This document shows, in pieces, positions 47,401 through 59,400 of a stretch of DNA of 64,000 nucleotides (position 1 is its first letter; every line of letters starts with the position of its first letter). Position numbers and translations under genes: made by a program. Origin of the DNA: Symbiodinium natans (lineage: Eukaryota > Sar > Dinophyceae > Suessiales > Symbiodiniaceae). The stretch lies in contig CAJNDS010000215.1 of NCBI GenBank assembly GCA_905221605.1, positions 124,001 to 188,000 on the forward strand, read 5' to 3'. A model generated the notes under the pieces. The model searched no databases and was not told the origin of the DNA. It saw only the letters and a program-made list of their open reading frames with translations.

Positions 47401-50400
47401 CCGTACAGTGATCCTTTGTTTTCGTTTGCTTTAAGCCCTAAACAGCAACCCGGCAAACTGTACAGCTAGAGTATAAGTTTAGGGTTTAGGGTTTAGGGTT
47501 TAGGGTTTAGGGTTTAGGGTTTAGGGTTAAGAGTCATAGACTATAGAGATTGAGCCTCGCTTTGAAGCTTTGCCACCATAAACTCTGCAGACTTCTACTT
47601 ATACTCGAATCCAGAAGCCGCTGTAAAAAATACCATGGCCCCGAAGCAAGAGACAAGAAAATAAACCACAAGAGTTAATAATGAGCAAAGCAATAAACAT
47701 GAAGAAATAGAAACATGTTTAAGAAAAAAAACAATCATCATACATGAAATGAGAATAACCCATGAAAGCTAAGCCCTAAACCTCACATCAGATCTACTAA
47801 GCCATGAATATCGTGGGCTTTTTGCTGTTCAGCTGCGCTCGCAGGTGAAGAGAGCCGATTAAGATGGGGCTTTGGGGGTTTAGGGTTTAGGGCCCCTGGC
47901 AGAGTGCAGGTTCCTCAAAGGCCCGAACATAGGTTTAGGATTGAAGGCTGAACCCCCACCCCCACAAAAACAAGAAAACTCAGGTCTTGAGGGTTTAGGG
48001 TTTAGGGTTTAGGGTTTAGGGTTCAGGGTCTTGAGGGCGGGAGGTTCAAGGGGGGGTATGAACCCAAGGTTCCCCAACACTCCCCACCTCCGCCCTAGGG
48101 CTCCCTAAGCTTCCCACTTAGGTACCTACCCCCCATGAACCCCCCTTCCTTAAGAATCCCTACACTGAGGGTTTAGGGTTTAGGGAGTTCCCCACCCCCC
48201 CCCTCCTCCTCCTCGGAGGCGCCCGCGCCTAAACTCTAAACAGTAAACCCTAGCCCTAAACCCTAAACCCTAAACCCTAAACCCTAAACCCTAAACCCTA
48301 AACCCTAAACCCTAAACCCTAAACCCTAAACCCTAAACCCTAAACTCCCCAAATCCAGCACACAGCCTGAGGTGAACCCAGGCGGCCTCTACGAGCAAGT
48401 CGCCACGGATGCGAATCAGGCGCCTCCGGTCTTGAAGCTGTCATGGTTTCGATCCCAGACCCCAAAACCCCAAAACCCAAAACCCTAGCCCTAAACCCTA
48501 AACCCTAAACCCTAAACCCTAAACCCTAAACCCTAAACCCTAAACCCTAAACCCTAAACCCTAAACCCTAAACCCTAAACCCTAAACCCTAAACTTTACA
48601 TAAAGCAGACATGCCATGCCAGGGAGGCTCTACCTCCGAAGCCTCCCTTCCATACCACCTGACTGAGCCCGCCTTTAGGGTTTAGGGTTTAGGGGGTTTA
48701 GGGTGTTAGGGTTTTAGAGTTTTAGGGTTTAGGGTTTTAGGGTTTTCGGGTTTGAGGGTTTTAGGGTTTTTGGGTTTTTGGGTTTTTGGGTTTTTGGGTT
48801 TAGGGTTTTAGGGTTTTTGGGTTTTTGGGTTTTTGGGTTTTTGGGTTTTAGGGTTTTAGAGTTTTTGGGTTTTGGCCGAGCTGGCTTCTTGGCTGGCTGG
48901 CTGAAATCACCGCAAGACGCAGTCCTGCGCGGCGCTGGACGCACCGCAGGTTCGACCACCACCAGCATCACCTATGTACTTAAAGACTTAGTATGGGTTT
49001 AGGGTTCAGGATTTCAGTGTTCAGGGCTTAAAGCCCTAAGCCCGAAACCCCGTACCTGAGGGAGTGCTACGAGGGTTTAGGGTTTGGGGTTTGGGTTCTG
49101 GGTTTACGAATCTCAACCCTTATCCCCAACGAAGATATACTTAATTCGGGTTTTTCAGGGTTTCATTGCAGGCGTTTCAGAGCTGTACTGTGTTGCATGG
49201 GGTTTCCGTGCTTCCTGGCGTTTAAGAGGGTCTTGTGTAGGAAAGTCTTAGGGTTTAGGGTTTCGGGTCTACAGGATACAGGGTTAGGGCTTAGGGTTTA
49301 GGGTTTAGGGTTTAGGGTTTAGGGTTTAGGGTTTAGGGTTTAGGGTTCAAAGGCCAAGCCAGTTCAGGGCTTTGTGCCTGCAAGGAGCGGCTCTTCTTCC
49401 CGGCCAACTTGGGCTTCGTGCGGTGCCTCTGGCAGCTGATGGGTTTAGGGTTTAGGGTTTAGGGTTTAGGGTTTAGGGTTTAGGGTTGGGGTTTAGGGTT
49501 TGGGGTTTAAGGGTTTGGGGGGTTTAGGGTTTAGGGTTTAGGGTTTACGTAGGGTTTAGGGTGTCGGGTGTGCATTTCTTGTTAGTGCTTCTGGATTAAG
49601 GTTTAGGGTTAATAGGCTTCAGGGCGTAGGGGGAGGGGGGGGAAGAAGACAGGCAGCACAAAGCGTGGGATGAGCTATCTATGTCTGCAGATACATATGG
49701 ATTAGGATCATGATTCGCTACCACACTCGTCAGACTGAAGCGTTTAGGGTTTTGGAGGTTGGGAGTTCAGTTTTTTCAAGGGCTTTAGGCCTTGGGAATG
49801 CTAAATCCTGGGTAAAGGGCTCCGTATGCCGCATTTGCATAAACAAGAGGGGGGCGAAGCCCCAACCGGGCACCCTCAAACCCCCAATCCCAAAAACCCC
49901 AATCGCTTATACATACCCGAAACCCTAAACCCTCAAACCCTAAACCCTGAATCGCCAAATCCTAACCTAAATTCGAAACTCCAAGCCTCTAAACCCGAAG
50001 CACTAAACCCTAAACCCTAAACTCTGCCAAGCAAGACCCTAACTGCTAATGTAGTTCAAGCCCAGTCTCTCCACCAGCCAGGCTCGCCATCCAACATGGC
50101 ACCCCGCTGATCCCAATCTACTGCTTTGGTGAGAACCAGCTGTTCAGGAGAGGTTTGGGGGTTGGGGTTTAGGATTTGGACATGTCGTGGGTTTAGAGTT
50201 TACTGTGTTTAGGGACTTGGGGCTTGTGGCGTTTGTGGTTCAAAGGCTCTTTTAGGGTGCCCAGTGGTAGCTTTTGTTTCTCTCCCGTACAAACTTTGGC
50301 TCCCTTTTTTTGCGCTTCTACTGTGAGCCAGCTCTTCTGGAGAGGATTGCTGCGTAGGGCCTAGAAGCCTAGACCCTGAACCCGAAACCCTAAATCCTAC

Positions 50401-53400
50401 ACCCTGGACCCCATAAACCCCAAAACCTAAAAACCCTGAACCCTAAAAGCCCTAAACCCAAAACTCAAAACGCAAAACGCAAAACCCTAAACCCTAAACC
50501 CTAAACCCTGAACCCTAAACCCTAAACCCTAAACCCTAAATTATAAACCCTAAACCCTAAACCCTAAACCCTAAACCCTAAACCCTAAACCCTAAACCCT
50601 AAACCCTAAACCCTAAACCCTAAACCCTAAACCCTAAACCCTAAACCCTAAACCCTAAACCCTTAAACCCCTAAACCCTAAACCCTAAACCCTAAACCCT
50701 AAACCCTAAACCCTAAACCCTAAACCCTAAACCCTAAACCCTAAACCCTAAACCCTAAACCCTAAACCCTAAACCCTAAACCCTAAACCCTAAACCCTAA
50801 ACCCTACGCCGCGGGCTGCTGGAAAGGACCGCAGAGTGGGTTCGCAAGGTCAACAACTTCCTGTACAGGCGGGAGCCATTCGCTACTTCAAGGTGTAGGG
50901 TTTAGGGTTTAGGGGTTTAGGGTTTAGGGTTTAGGGTTTGGGGTTGAGGGTTTAGGGTTCAGGGTTTAGAATTTAGGGTTTAGCGGTTCGTTATGAGCCC
51001 TATGCCGCCAAAGACATTACCCGTTTGAGTTTCCTAGGTGGTTGAGGAATCTGAAGCTGAGCGCTACACTAAATCCCAAACTGAGACTTCAGAGACTTAT
51101 CCCTTCAGCCTCCTAATCCCACCTAGGGTGATCCCTATGAACCCTACACCCTGAACCCTAAACCCTAAACCCTAAACCCTAAACCCTAAACCCTAAACCC
51201 TAAACCCTAAACCCTGAACCCTGAACCCTGAACCCTGAACCCTGAACCCTGAACCCTGAACCCTGAACCCTGAACCCCTAGCCCGCCCTGTGCTCAAACG
51301 CGCAGCTCCCAAAGCCAGGGAGCTTGAAGTCCCAAGCCCTCGAACCCAATTCCCTCAGCAAGACCCCATATCCCTGAGCGCCGAAACCCTCGGCCCTAAG
51401 CACCCTCACAAGCCTCACACACCCACCCGAAACCCTAAGCCTGAGCAGGCCAGCCCTTGTTGGGATTTTGTTGCGTTTTGCCTGATCTGAGCTACCCACC
51501 AAAACCCCTTAGAGCCCGCAAGGCCCCCGAAACCCCCCCAAAACCCCCAAAACCCCCTGAACCCTAAACCCTAAACCCTAAACCCTAAACCCAAACCCTA
51601 AACCCCCCCTGAACCGCCTCTGACTTCCTAATTCCACCCTGAGCCCCTTGAGCCTCCTAAGCGCCCTGAACCCCTCAACCCCCTACACCCTAAACCCTAA
51701 ACCCTAAACCCTAAACCCTAAACCCTAAATCTAAGCTCTAAACCCTAAACCCTAAACCCTAAACCCTAAACCCTAAACCCTAAACCCTAAACCCTAAACC
51801 CCCCAAAAACCCCTCCGAAGGCCCCCCTGAACCAAGCCTCAGAATGCCTGGAAGGAAGCTGAAGGTTGGCAACTTCCTGATCTTGGGCCAGGGCCCCATG
51901 CATTATTGGGTTGTTGTTAGGGTCTACGGGTTTAGGGTCTAGGGTTTAGGGGGTTAGGGGTTAAGGGTTTAGGGTTAAGGGCTTTTAAGGTTCAGGGCTT
52001 AGGGCTCTACAGCCCTCAGGCTTAGGGTCACTTCTGGATTCGGTTCGGCCCAGATTGCCCGACGCGTCACACCTGGGGCCTTCTTGACACACTACTGTAC
52101 TCTGGTTTCGGATGGGTTGGGGATCCAGGATCTTGGATTTTGGATAGCCACACTCAGTCGAAACCCCGCTCAAACCCTATGTCAAAAAAGCAACCTGAAA
52201 TTACAAGTACTGAACCACAGGAGATTCCGTCTGAGGAAGTGCGCCCTAGAGTTGAACGCATGCCATGAACCGGACGTAATCACGCCCCCGGCCCCCACAC
52301 CCTCCCAGCAATTTTCTGATGAAAATAACTCCCTTTCATGTTCAGAGAAGTGTTGAAACTTATCTGTTGTATTACTCTGTTCAATTCATCCTTTATCACA
52401 AGATGTAATGGAAACTCCGTGATTTTTTATTCGAACACTACTTCCCTAAGAATCTTGAAAACAATCTTTTTTGTGTTTTAAAACTATTGTTATGTTTTCT
52501 TGTTGTTTTCCCTCATATGGGCCGTTTCCAGCAAAGTGGCTGCAACGTTCCCTACCGCATCACCCAAGCTGGCCAAGGCGGAGGAGGGCCTCTCTCCATC
52601 GCTGAAATGACAGAAGCTTTGTTGCTAGATTCGGACGAACCCGTTCTGGCAAAAGATTGTGTCTGCCACACGGATGGTGCAAAGGCTTACAGAAGCTTGG
52701 CAAGCCCGTTGCACGACGGAGCTCTTGCAAACTTCAGCTCCCTCAAGCTCTCTCACACTCGTGTCAAACACAAGCCTCGACACCCGGAGTTTACCAAGAG
52801 ACTCCGGGTTGAGGTTTGGACTGGAGAAGTTTGAAGAACAGACCCGTTTGGGAGGGACTCAAGAGTTGGACGGTTCTTTGCCAGCTTCCGAAGACTTGCG
52901 GGGAAGAAGCCGCTGAACACCGTTGGCTCTTCCTTCCTGGTCTTTGTGATATGGGCGGTTTGGGGTTTGGCTTTCAAATCCACCCGAGTAGCTCAACGCG
53001 TTACGCTGCGCCAATCTTGCGGCTTTAGGCTTTGGTATATCAAAGCCTTGAAATTGGTATTTCAGGGGCCCGTTTGGGGTCAGTGGCAGGGATGATTAAA
53101 CTGCCTTCCACGATGGATGTGCAGCTCCGGGTGCGGGTTGAGGGCTTAGGGTTTCGTTGCAGGAACCAATTGTTTTCGTATGATATCTTTGCGCGTGGGA
53201 CTCAATATTGAAATTTTGAGTTTTTTTTAACTTTTCAATATTGGGGCCCGGGATCCAAGATCCAAGATTTCAGAAAAAGTCTGTGGGAGGAATCTTGGAT
53301 CCAGGGGCCTCGGGTCCAAGATCCAAGATTTCAGAAGAAGTCTTTGGGGGGATGCAGGGCCCCAATATTGAACTATTGAAAACTTCAATTTTCAATGCTG

Positions 53401-56400
53401 CACCTTGGATCCAAGATGGCCTCCGAAAAAAGTTTCTGTGGAATCTTGGATCTTGGATCCAGGGCCCCAAGATTGAAATATTTTGAAAAAATCAATAACT
53501 CAATATTGGGGCCTGCCTCTGTTATCTATACATGTCTCAAAAACCCACAGCGATCCACTTCAAACTTAAAAAAGAATACATATATATATGTATATATACA
53601 TATATATATATACATACATACATATGGCCATATCTGAAGGCGCGAGGTCACTCGACTGCACATGGCCTGGGTGCGACTTGGAGTGATCTACACCCCGAGT
53701 GTGCGCCTCATGAAACAATGTGCTCCCTTGTCGAGACACGTGCTTTTTCTGTTCGCATCCCCTCTAAACGAAATAAGTGCTTCAAAGTGGTGGGGAAAGG
53801 AGTGTTGAAGGGCAAGAAGGTTATCCTGCAGGAGCCAACAGATAGACGAAGGTACCGTGGCATGCCACCCCTCGCGACTTCCCGTCACATTACAATGCGC
53901 AGCTGTCTCTCAACCTACGTCCTCCATCAACACCATGGTCCATTGCTGCAGACAAACGTCTCAGAGGGATCGTCTCCAAGCCAAAGCGTGTCAAACGTCA
54001 CTTAGCGGAAGCAATCGGTGATAGTGATATCTCCCGGAAGGAATGCTATGGGCGACGTCCCAATGGCACATGATGAATGAGGGAAGAAAATCCTCCGTCA
54101 GAGAGTCAACCTGAGGAGAACGCAACACGACAATGTCTTGGAGGAGCCACAGATCATCCGTCGAGTCTGTAGCGCAGGTGAATGCGATGAGTCAGGTTGA
54201 TCCGGTTTCGCCTACACCGACAGGAGAACCAGTGCTGTCTGCGCATGTAATGAGTCAGGTTGATGCGGTCCTGCCTACATCGCAACGAGAGCCCCTCGTG
54301 CCTGTGGATGCGATGAATCAGCGTGATCCGGTTATGCCAGCACCGACTGGGGAAGCAGAGGCTGAACCACATGAGGACAAGACATCCCATGAGGGCAAGA
54401 ACCCCCCGCGCGCGAAGGAGCAAGCCTCCGATTCCATGTCCGTGTCATCGTCGTCGGCCTCCTCCCTCCTCATCCGCTGCTACAAAGTCGGAGGTTCGCG
54501 CGCGCATTCATGTGCTGGAGGCTGACCTTGAGGAGACATGTCACGACTTGTGTCTCGCGAATGAAGCCCTGGGCCTGAACATGTAGGCGAGAACGTTTCA
54601 GCGGACAGAGACACGGCTATGAGTGTTGCGAGGGCCTAACAAAGGCTAGTGTGCCATCTGCTTTCTGTTTCTGCGTATGACTCAGCAATCACGCGTCACG
54701 CGTACCTCAACACACGTCTCCGTGAGCACAGCGTCAGGCTTCCAGTGTAGTGTAGTGTCGTCTCGCCACGTATCTTTGCGCTGTGCCTGGCATGCGCCCC
54801 CACCGCGTATGCTCGACGACGCGATGATGAAGTACGGCTCCAAGGACTGGGTGCTCACCGAGCTATCCGCTCCAGTCTACCGCGACAGTGACCTCGAGAT
54901 AGCGGATTTTCTTGCCTACTCTTGTAGACTTGATGCGCCCAAGTCATGTGTCATTATCTTGGATGTGCACAGGACCGTGGCTGAGCTGGGAAATTTAGCC
55001 TCGGTACGTGAGAAGATCAGGGATCACGATCACAGTATGTTGCCCTATCCATTGCGGCCCTCAGAAACATGTCCTTCCGGTGCTACCGCCTCCTACATCA
55101 TCAAGAACAGGACGGACCGCGCCATGAACGTTGTCCGGATTATCAAGTTCCCCAGTAAGGTGCCCGCAAGAGACGCAAGGGAGCTACGCGCCGGGCAGGT
55201 GTACTTCGTCGCCCTTCGGCAGGGGCCTTGGGCATGGACAAAGCTCTTTACTCGATCTTGGCTTGGTGGCCATCATGGACTGTAGAGGACGGGGGGCTGG
55301 GTGCTGGTGTGAATTATGTGAACGCCAACGCTCCCGACCACACTCAGAAAACCAGCAATACGGAGCCTTAGGAACATCAACCCCCCCAGTGGCTCACCCA
55401 TCAGTGGGTGGCCAGAATCGAAGGTGAGCAGGATGGCCCAAAACAAATCCAGGAGCACCATGGGGTTTTTTTTGGTGAAATTCTTCCCGGCGCCGTGGCT
55501 GGAACACCATCCCGGAGCGCCGCCCTTTCCAGGCGACATGCGTATCTAGCTTATAATTAGTGCTCGGCAGGCCTTGTTCTTATTCAACTGTGATCGTTGT
55601 CACGTCTAGCTGCGCATGAACAACGCAGTCCTCGAGTGGGTCGGCTGGCCCGGAGACAGTCGAGAACCACAGCCGGAGCCTGCAACCTGGCCACAATTAA
55701 AATTCTCGAACGCACCTTCTGTTCTTTTGTTTCATTCTAAAACTACATCCCAGGACTGCGACGAGGACAAGTCGGAGAACGACGGCCTCAACATCCTCTA
55801 CGGCTTTCCGTGGGAAAGATGAGCCGGCTCTTGGCGCAGCGGTGCTCGCGTAAGTCGTCCAAAAAGGGTCGAAGCGCGTTGACATTTCATTGGCAGTGCA
55901 GTTCTGCACGTTAGACCTCTAATGTTCTGTTCACACCCCTTGCTGAAAACCACAAGCCATCCTACTGGCCACCAACGACGTGTTGCTCCCCATTTTGTTT
56001 GTCCATGTTTTCTACTGGCCACTCCCAACTTCATGGCTTCAGTCAGTGATTTGAATGCGCAGTCTGCTCTGCATTTGCTCCGCATTTGCTTTGTGTTTGC
56101 TCCCCATTTGCTCTGCATTTGCTGTGCATTGACTCTGGATTCGCTCTGCAGGCTGAAATCATTGCGTTAGCGCTTGCGTTATTCGCATTTGCATTGGCAC
56201 TGCTTTCGCTTTTGAGTTTGCAGTTGCAACTGCATTTGCTTTCATGTTTGCATTCGGGCCTGCATTTTCTTTTGCATCTGCATTTACGCTTGCCCTAGCT
56301 TTTTCTCGTTGACGGTTCATGGCTAGTCCGGTTCTGCATGTACAACCTCTAACGTTCTGCTCAACCCCCCCATTCGTGTAAAAACATAAATGTCCGCAGC

Positions 56401-59400
56401 AACTTCATTGCTCCGCTCTTAATTTGTAGATGCTTTCTAATGGCCATTGCCAACTTAGGCACATTTGCATCCGCATTTGCTTTTTGCATTTGCGCTTGCA
56501 TTTGCATTTGCATTTGCATTTGCATTTGCATTTGCTTTTGCATTTGCTCTTGCATTTGCTCCTGCATTTGCTTTTGCATGTGCTCTTTTGCTTTTGCATC
56601 TGCTCTTGCATTTGCTTTTGCATTTGCTTTTGCATGTGCTTTTGCATTTGGTTTTGCATTTGCTTTTGCATTTGCTTTTGCATTTGCTTTTTGCATTTGC
56701 TCTAAACCCTAAACCCTAAACCCTATACCCTATACCCTACTAAGCCGCCTCCCAGGCCTCTTTGGCATCCCAGTGACGCCGCTGATCCCCAGTCCGCTCT
56801 TCAGCCCCGCAGCGTGGCGAATGTTGATGCGGTTAGGGGTTAGGAGGTTTACTAAGTGTTGTAGAAGAGTATATAGTGATTCTGTAAGGCGTGTATGAGG
56901 GAGGGTGTAGGGTTTAGGATTTTGGGTTTAGGCTAAACATGGGTTTACGGTTCTGCCCCTAAACCTAATCCCTAAACCCCTCAAACCCTAATGCCTGAAA
57001 ACCCTAAAGCCTCAAACCCTAAACCCTAAACCGTAAAACCCTAAACCCTAAACCCTATCCTTTCCATCGTACGCAGAGGTCTTTCGGACCCGGCTGCACA
57101 TTGAGTTCGGCAGCTTTGGCCGCACTTGGAGAGTGGGGGGGGATGCTTTAGTGATGAGGGTTTAGGGTTTAGGCTTAAGGTTTAGGGTTTCGGGTGTAAG
57201 GTTCAGGGTTTAGGGTTTAGGGCCCCCTGAATCATAGGCCCCTAAACTTATGGCATGGGAATCTCCTAAACCCGAAACCCCGAACCCTAAAAAACTCAAC
57301 CCACGCCGTAAACCCTAAACCCTAATAAACCCTAAACCCTTATAAGCCCTAAACCCTAAACCCTAAACCCTAAACCCTAAACCCTAAACCCTAAACCCTA
57401 AATTTCAGGCCTAGCGGCACGGGCCGGCCCCCGCCCCCCAAAGCACGAAACCTTGAACCTTGGCACTGTCTTCTCTTTCCCGTGTCTTTGTCCTCTCCTT
57501 CTCTCTGTCTCTCTTTCTCCTGCCTTCGCCCCCCCTCCCTCCCCCCCCCTCCCCCCCCGGCGCGCGCGCGCGCGCGCGCCGCGCGCGCGCGCGCGCACCC
57601 GCATCAGGAGCATCAGTGGGGTTGGTTTGGGGGCCTTAAAAGCATTCTATGCATGCGTTTTGCCTTCGAAAAACCTTTAGAAAACGCTGTAAACACGTGT
57701 TTTTGGGCTTGGGAAGCCTTTTGGGACCCAGGAAAGGGAGCATCATGAGCATCAGCGGCCTCCCCCAGGCCATCCAAAACCACCTTAAACACGCCGATTG
57801 TATGTGCTTGAACGCTTGCGTGCCCACGAAACCCCCAAAAGCAAGACCCCGAATGCCCTTAAGGGCATTCGGGGTCCTGCTGTTCGGGCGTTTTGTAGGC
57901 ACGAAGCCGTTCGAGCGCGTAAAATGAGCGATTTTAGGGGCGTTTTTACGTGGACCCACAAAACACTCGGTATTTACGAGGTTTTCTGCTGTTGGAACAC
58001 CCCCCCAAACCGAGCATCATGAGCATCAGCTGGGTCTCTGGGCCGTGGGCCCGGACCCCCCCACGAAGCCCAAGAGAAGCGATGGCTCGATGATGCGCCC
58101 GGACCCCGCGCATCAGCAGCATCAGCAGACCCCCCCCCGGACGTGGGTTTCGTTGGGGGCGGGTCAAGGGCAACAGGGGTGGGGGTCGGAGGCACGCGTG
58201 AAAAACCTCATAAAAACACGGTATTTACGGTGATTTCAGCGTTTTTCAGCGTTTTTTATTGCCTTGGGCCCGCGGGCCAGGGCTGCTGATGCTCATGATG
58301 CTCGCCTGGTTTTGGGCTTCCGGTACCCCCCCCCAAACCTTGAAAAACGTGGTTTCGGCCTGGCGCGCGCCCCATGTGAAAAGCTAGGGCCGATGATGCG
58401 CGCCCGTGAGGGTTTAATGGGGTGCTGCAGGTGTTTTGTGGCCTCGGTTTTTCGCAAAAACCCATGATTTTTACGAGGTTTTCGTGCTTTTCGCACCACC
58501 GCGCGTTGCGTCCCCTTGGATGCCGTTTTGGAGGCCTCCCGAAGGGCCCCGCGCGAATTTGAAGCAATTTTGGGCGGGGTCGGCGGCTCGGGCGCTCGCC
58601 CCTTAACGCTAGTGCTTTAGTGCGACGCGGGCTCCGCCCTGGACCACGGGCGGCACGGGGGCCGGATTTAAGAGCCTCCGGCTCAAGCCGCCGACCCCGC
58701 TGGAGCATAGTTGAAAGGTTTAAACGTGCTCGTCAGCTCAAAGGATGCCAAAAGTTGATTTGCTTGAGCCTCTATGAAACGTTGGGGGGGTACCCCCCCC
58801 TACCCAGAAAGAGGGAAGTTTTCACCTCCTTTTCCCATCCAACACGCCGCCAGGGTCGGCGGACCCTAAACCCTAAACCCTAAACCCTAAACCCTAACCT
58901 AAACCCTAAACCCTAAACCCTAAACCCTAAACCCTAAACCCTAAACCCTAAACCCTAAACCCTAAACCTTAAACCCTAAACCTAAACCCTAAACCCTAAA
59001 CCCTAAACCCTTAAACCCTAAACCCTAAACCCTAAACCCTAAACCCTAAACCCTAAACCCTAAACCCTAAACCCTAAACCCTAAACCCTAAACCCTAAAC
59101 CCTAAACCCAAACCCCTAAACCCAAAACCCTAAACCCTAAACCCTAAACCCTAAACCCTAAACCCTAAACCCTAAACCCTAAACCCTAAACCCAAGCCCT
59201 AAGCCCTAAGCCCTAAGCCCTAAGCCCTAAGCCCTAAGCCCTAAGCACTTCCGCAGGCCCGCCGGTCCCTGTCGGCCCGAAAGAAGCGGAGCCCAGCGAC
59301 GAGCGCGTGCAGGAGGCCGACAGCCCGTTTAGGGTGTAAGGGTTTGGGGCAGGCAGGGGTTTAGGGTTTAGGAGTTAAGGGGTTTAGGGTTTAGGGTTTA

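Noticed and set aside
49820-49850. Segment reading ICINKRGAKP as an acyltransferase exon
   Set aside because: It first looked like the NKRxG stretch before RLA in DGAT2, but the exon at 49385-49422 joins 50082 exactly in phase and leaves no room for it.
50128-50135. Strong GTGAG donor after CTTTG in the FGEN exon
   Set aside because: Using it would remove the conserved GEN residues; the reading continues to G|GTTTGG at 50152.
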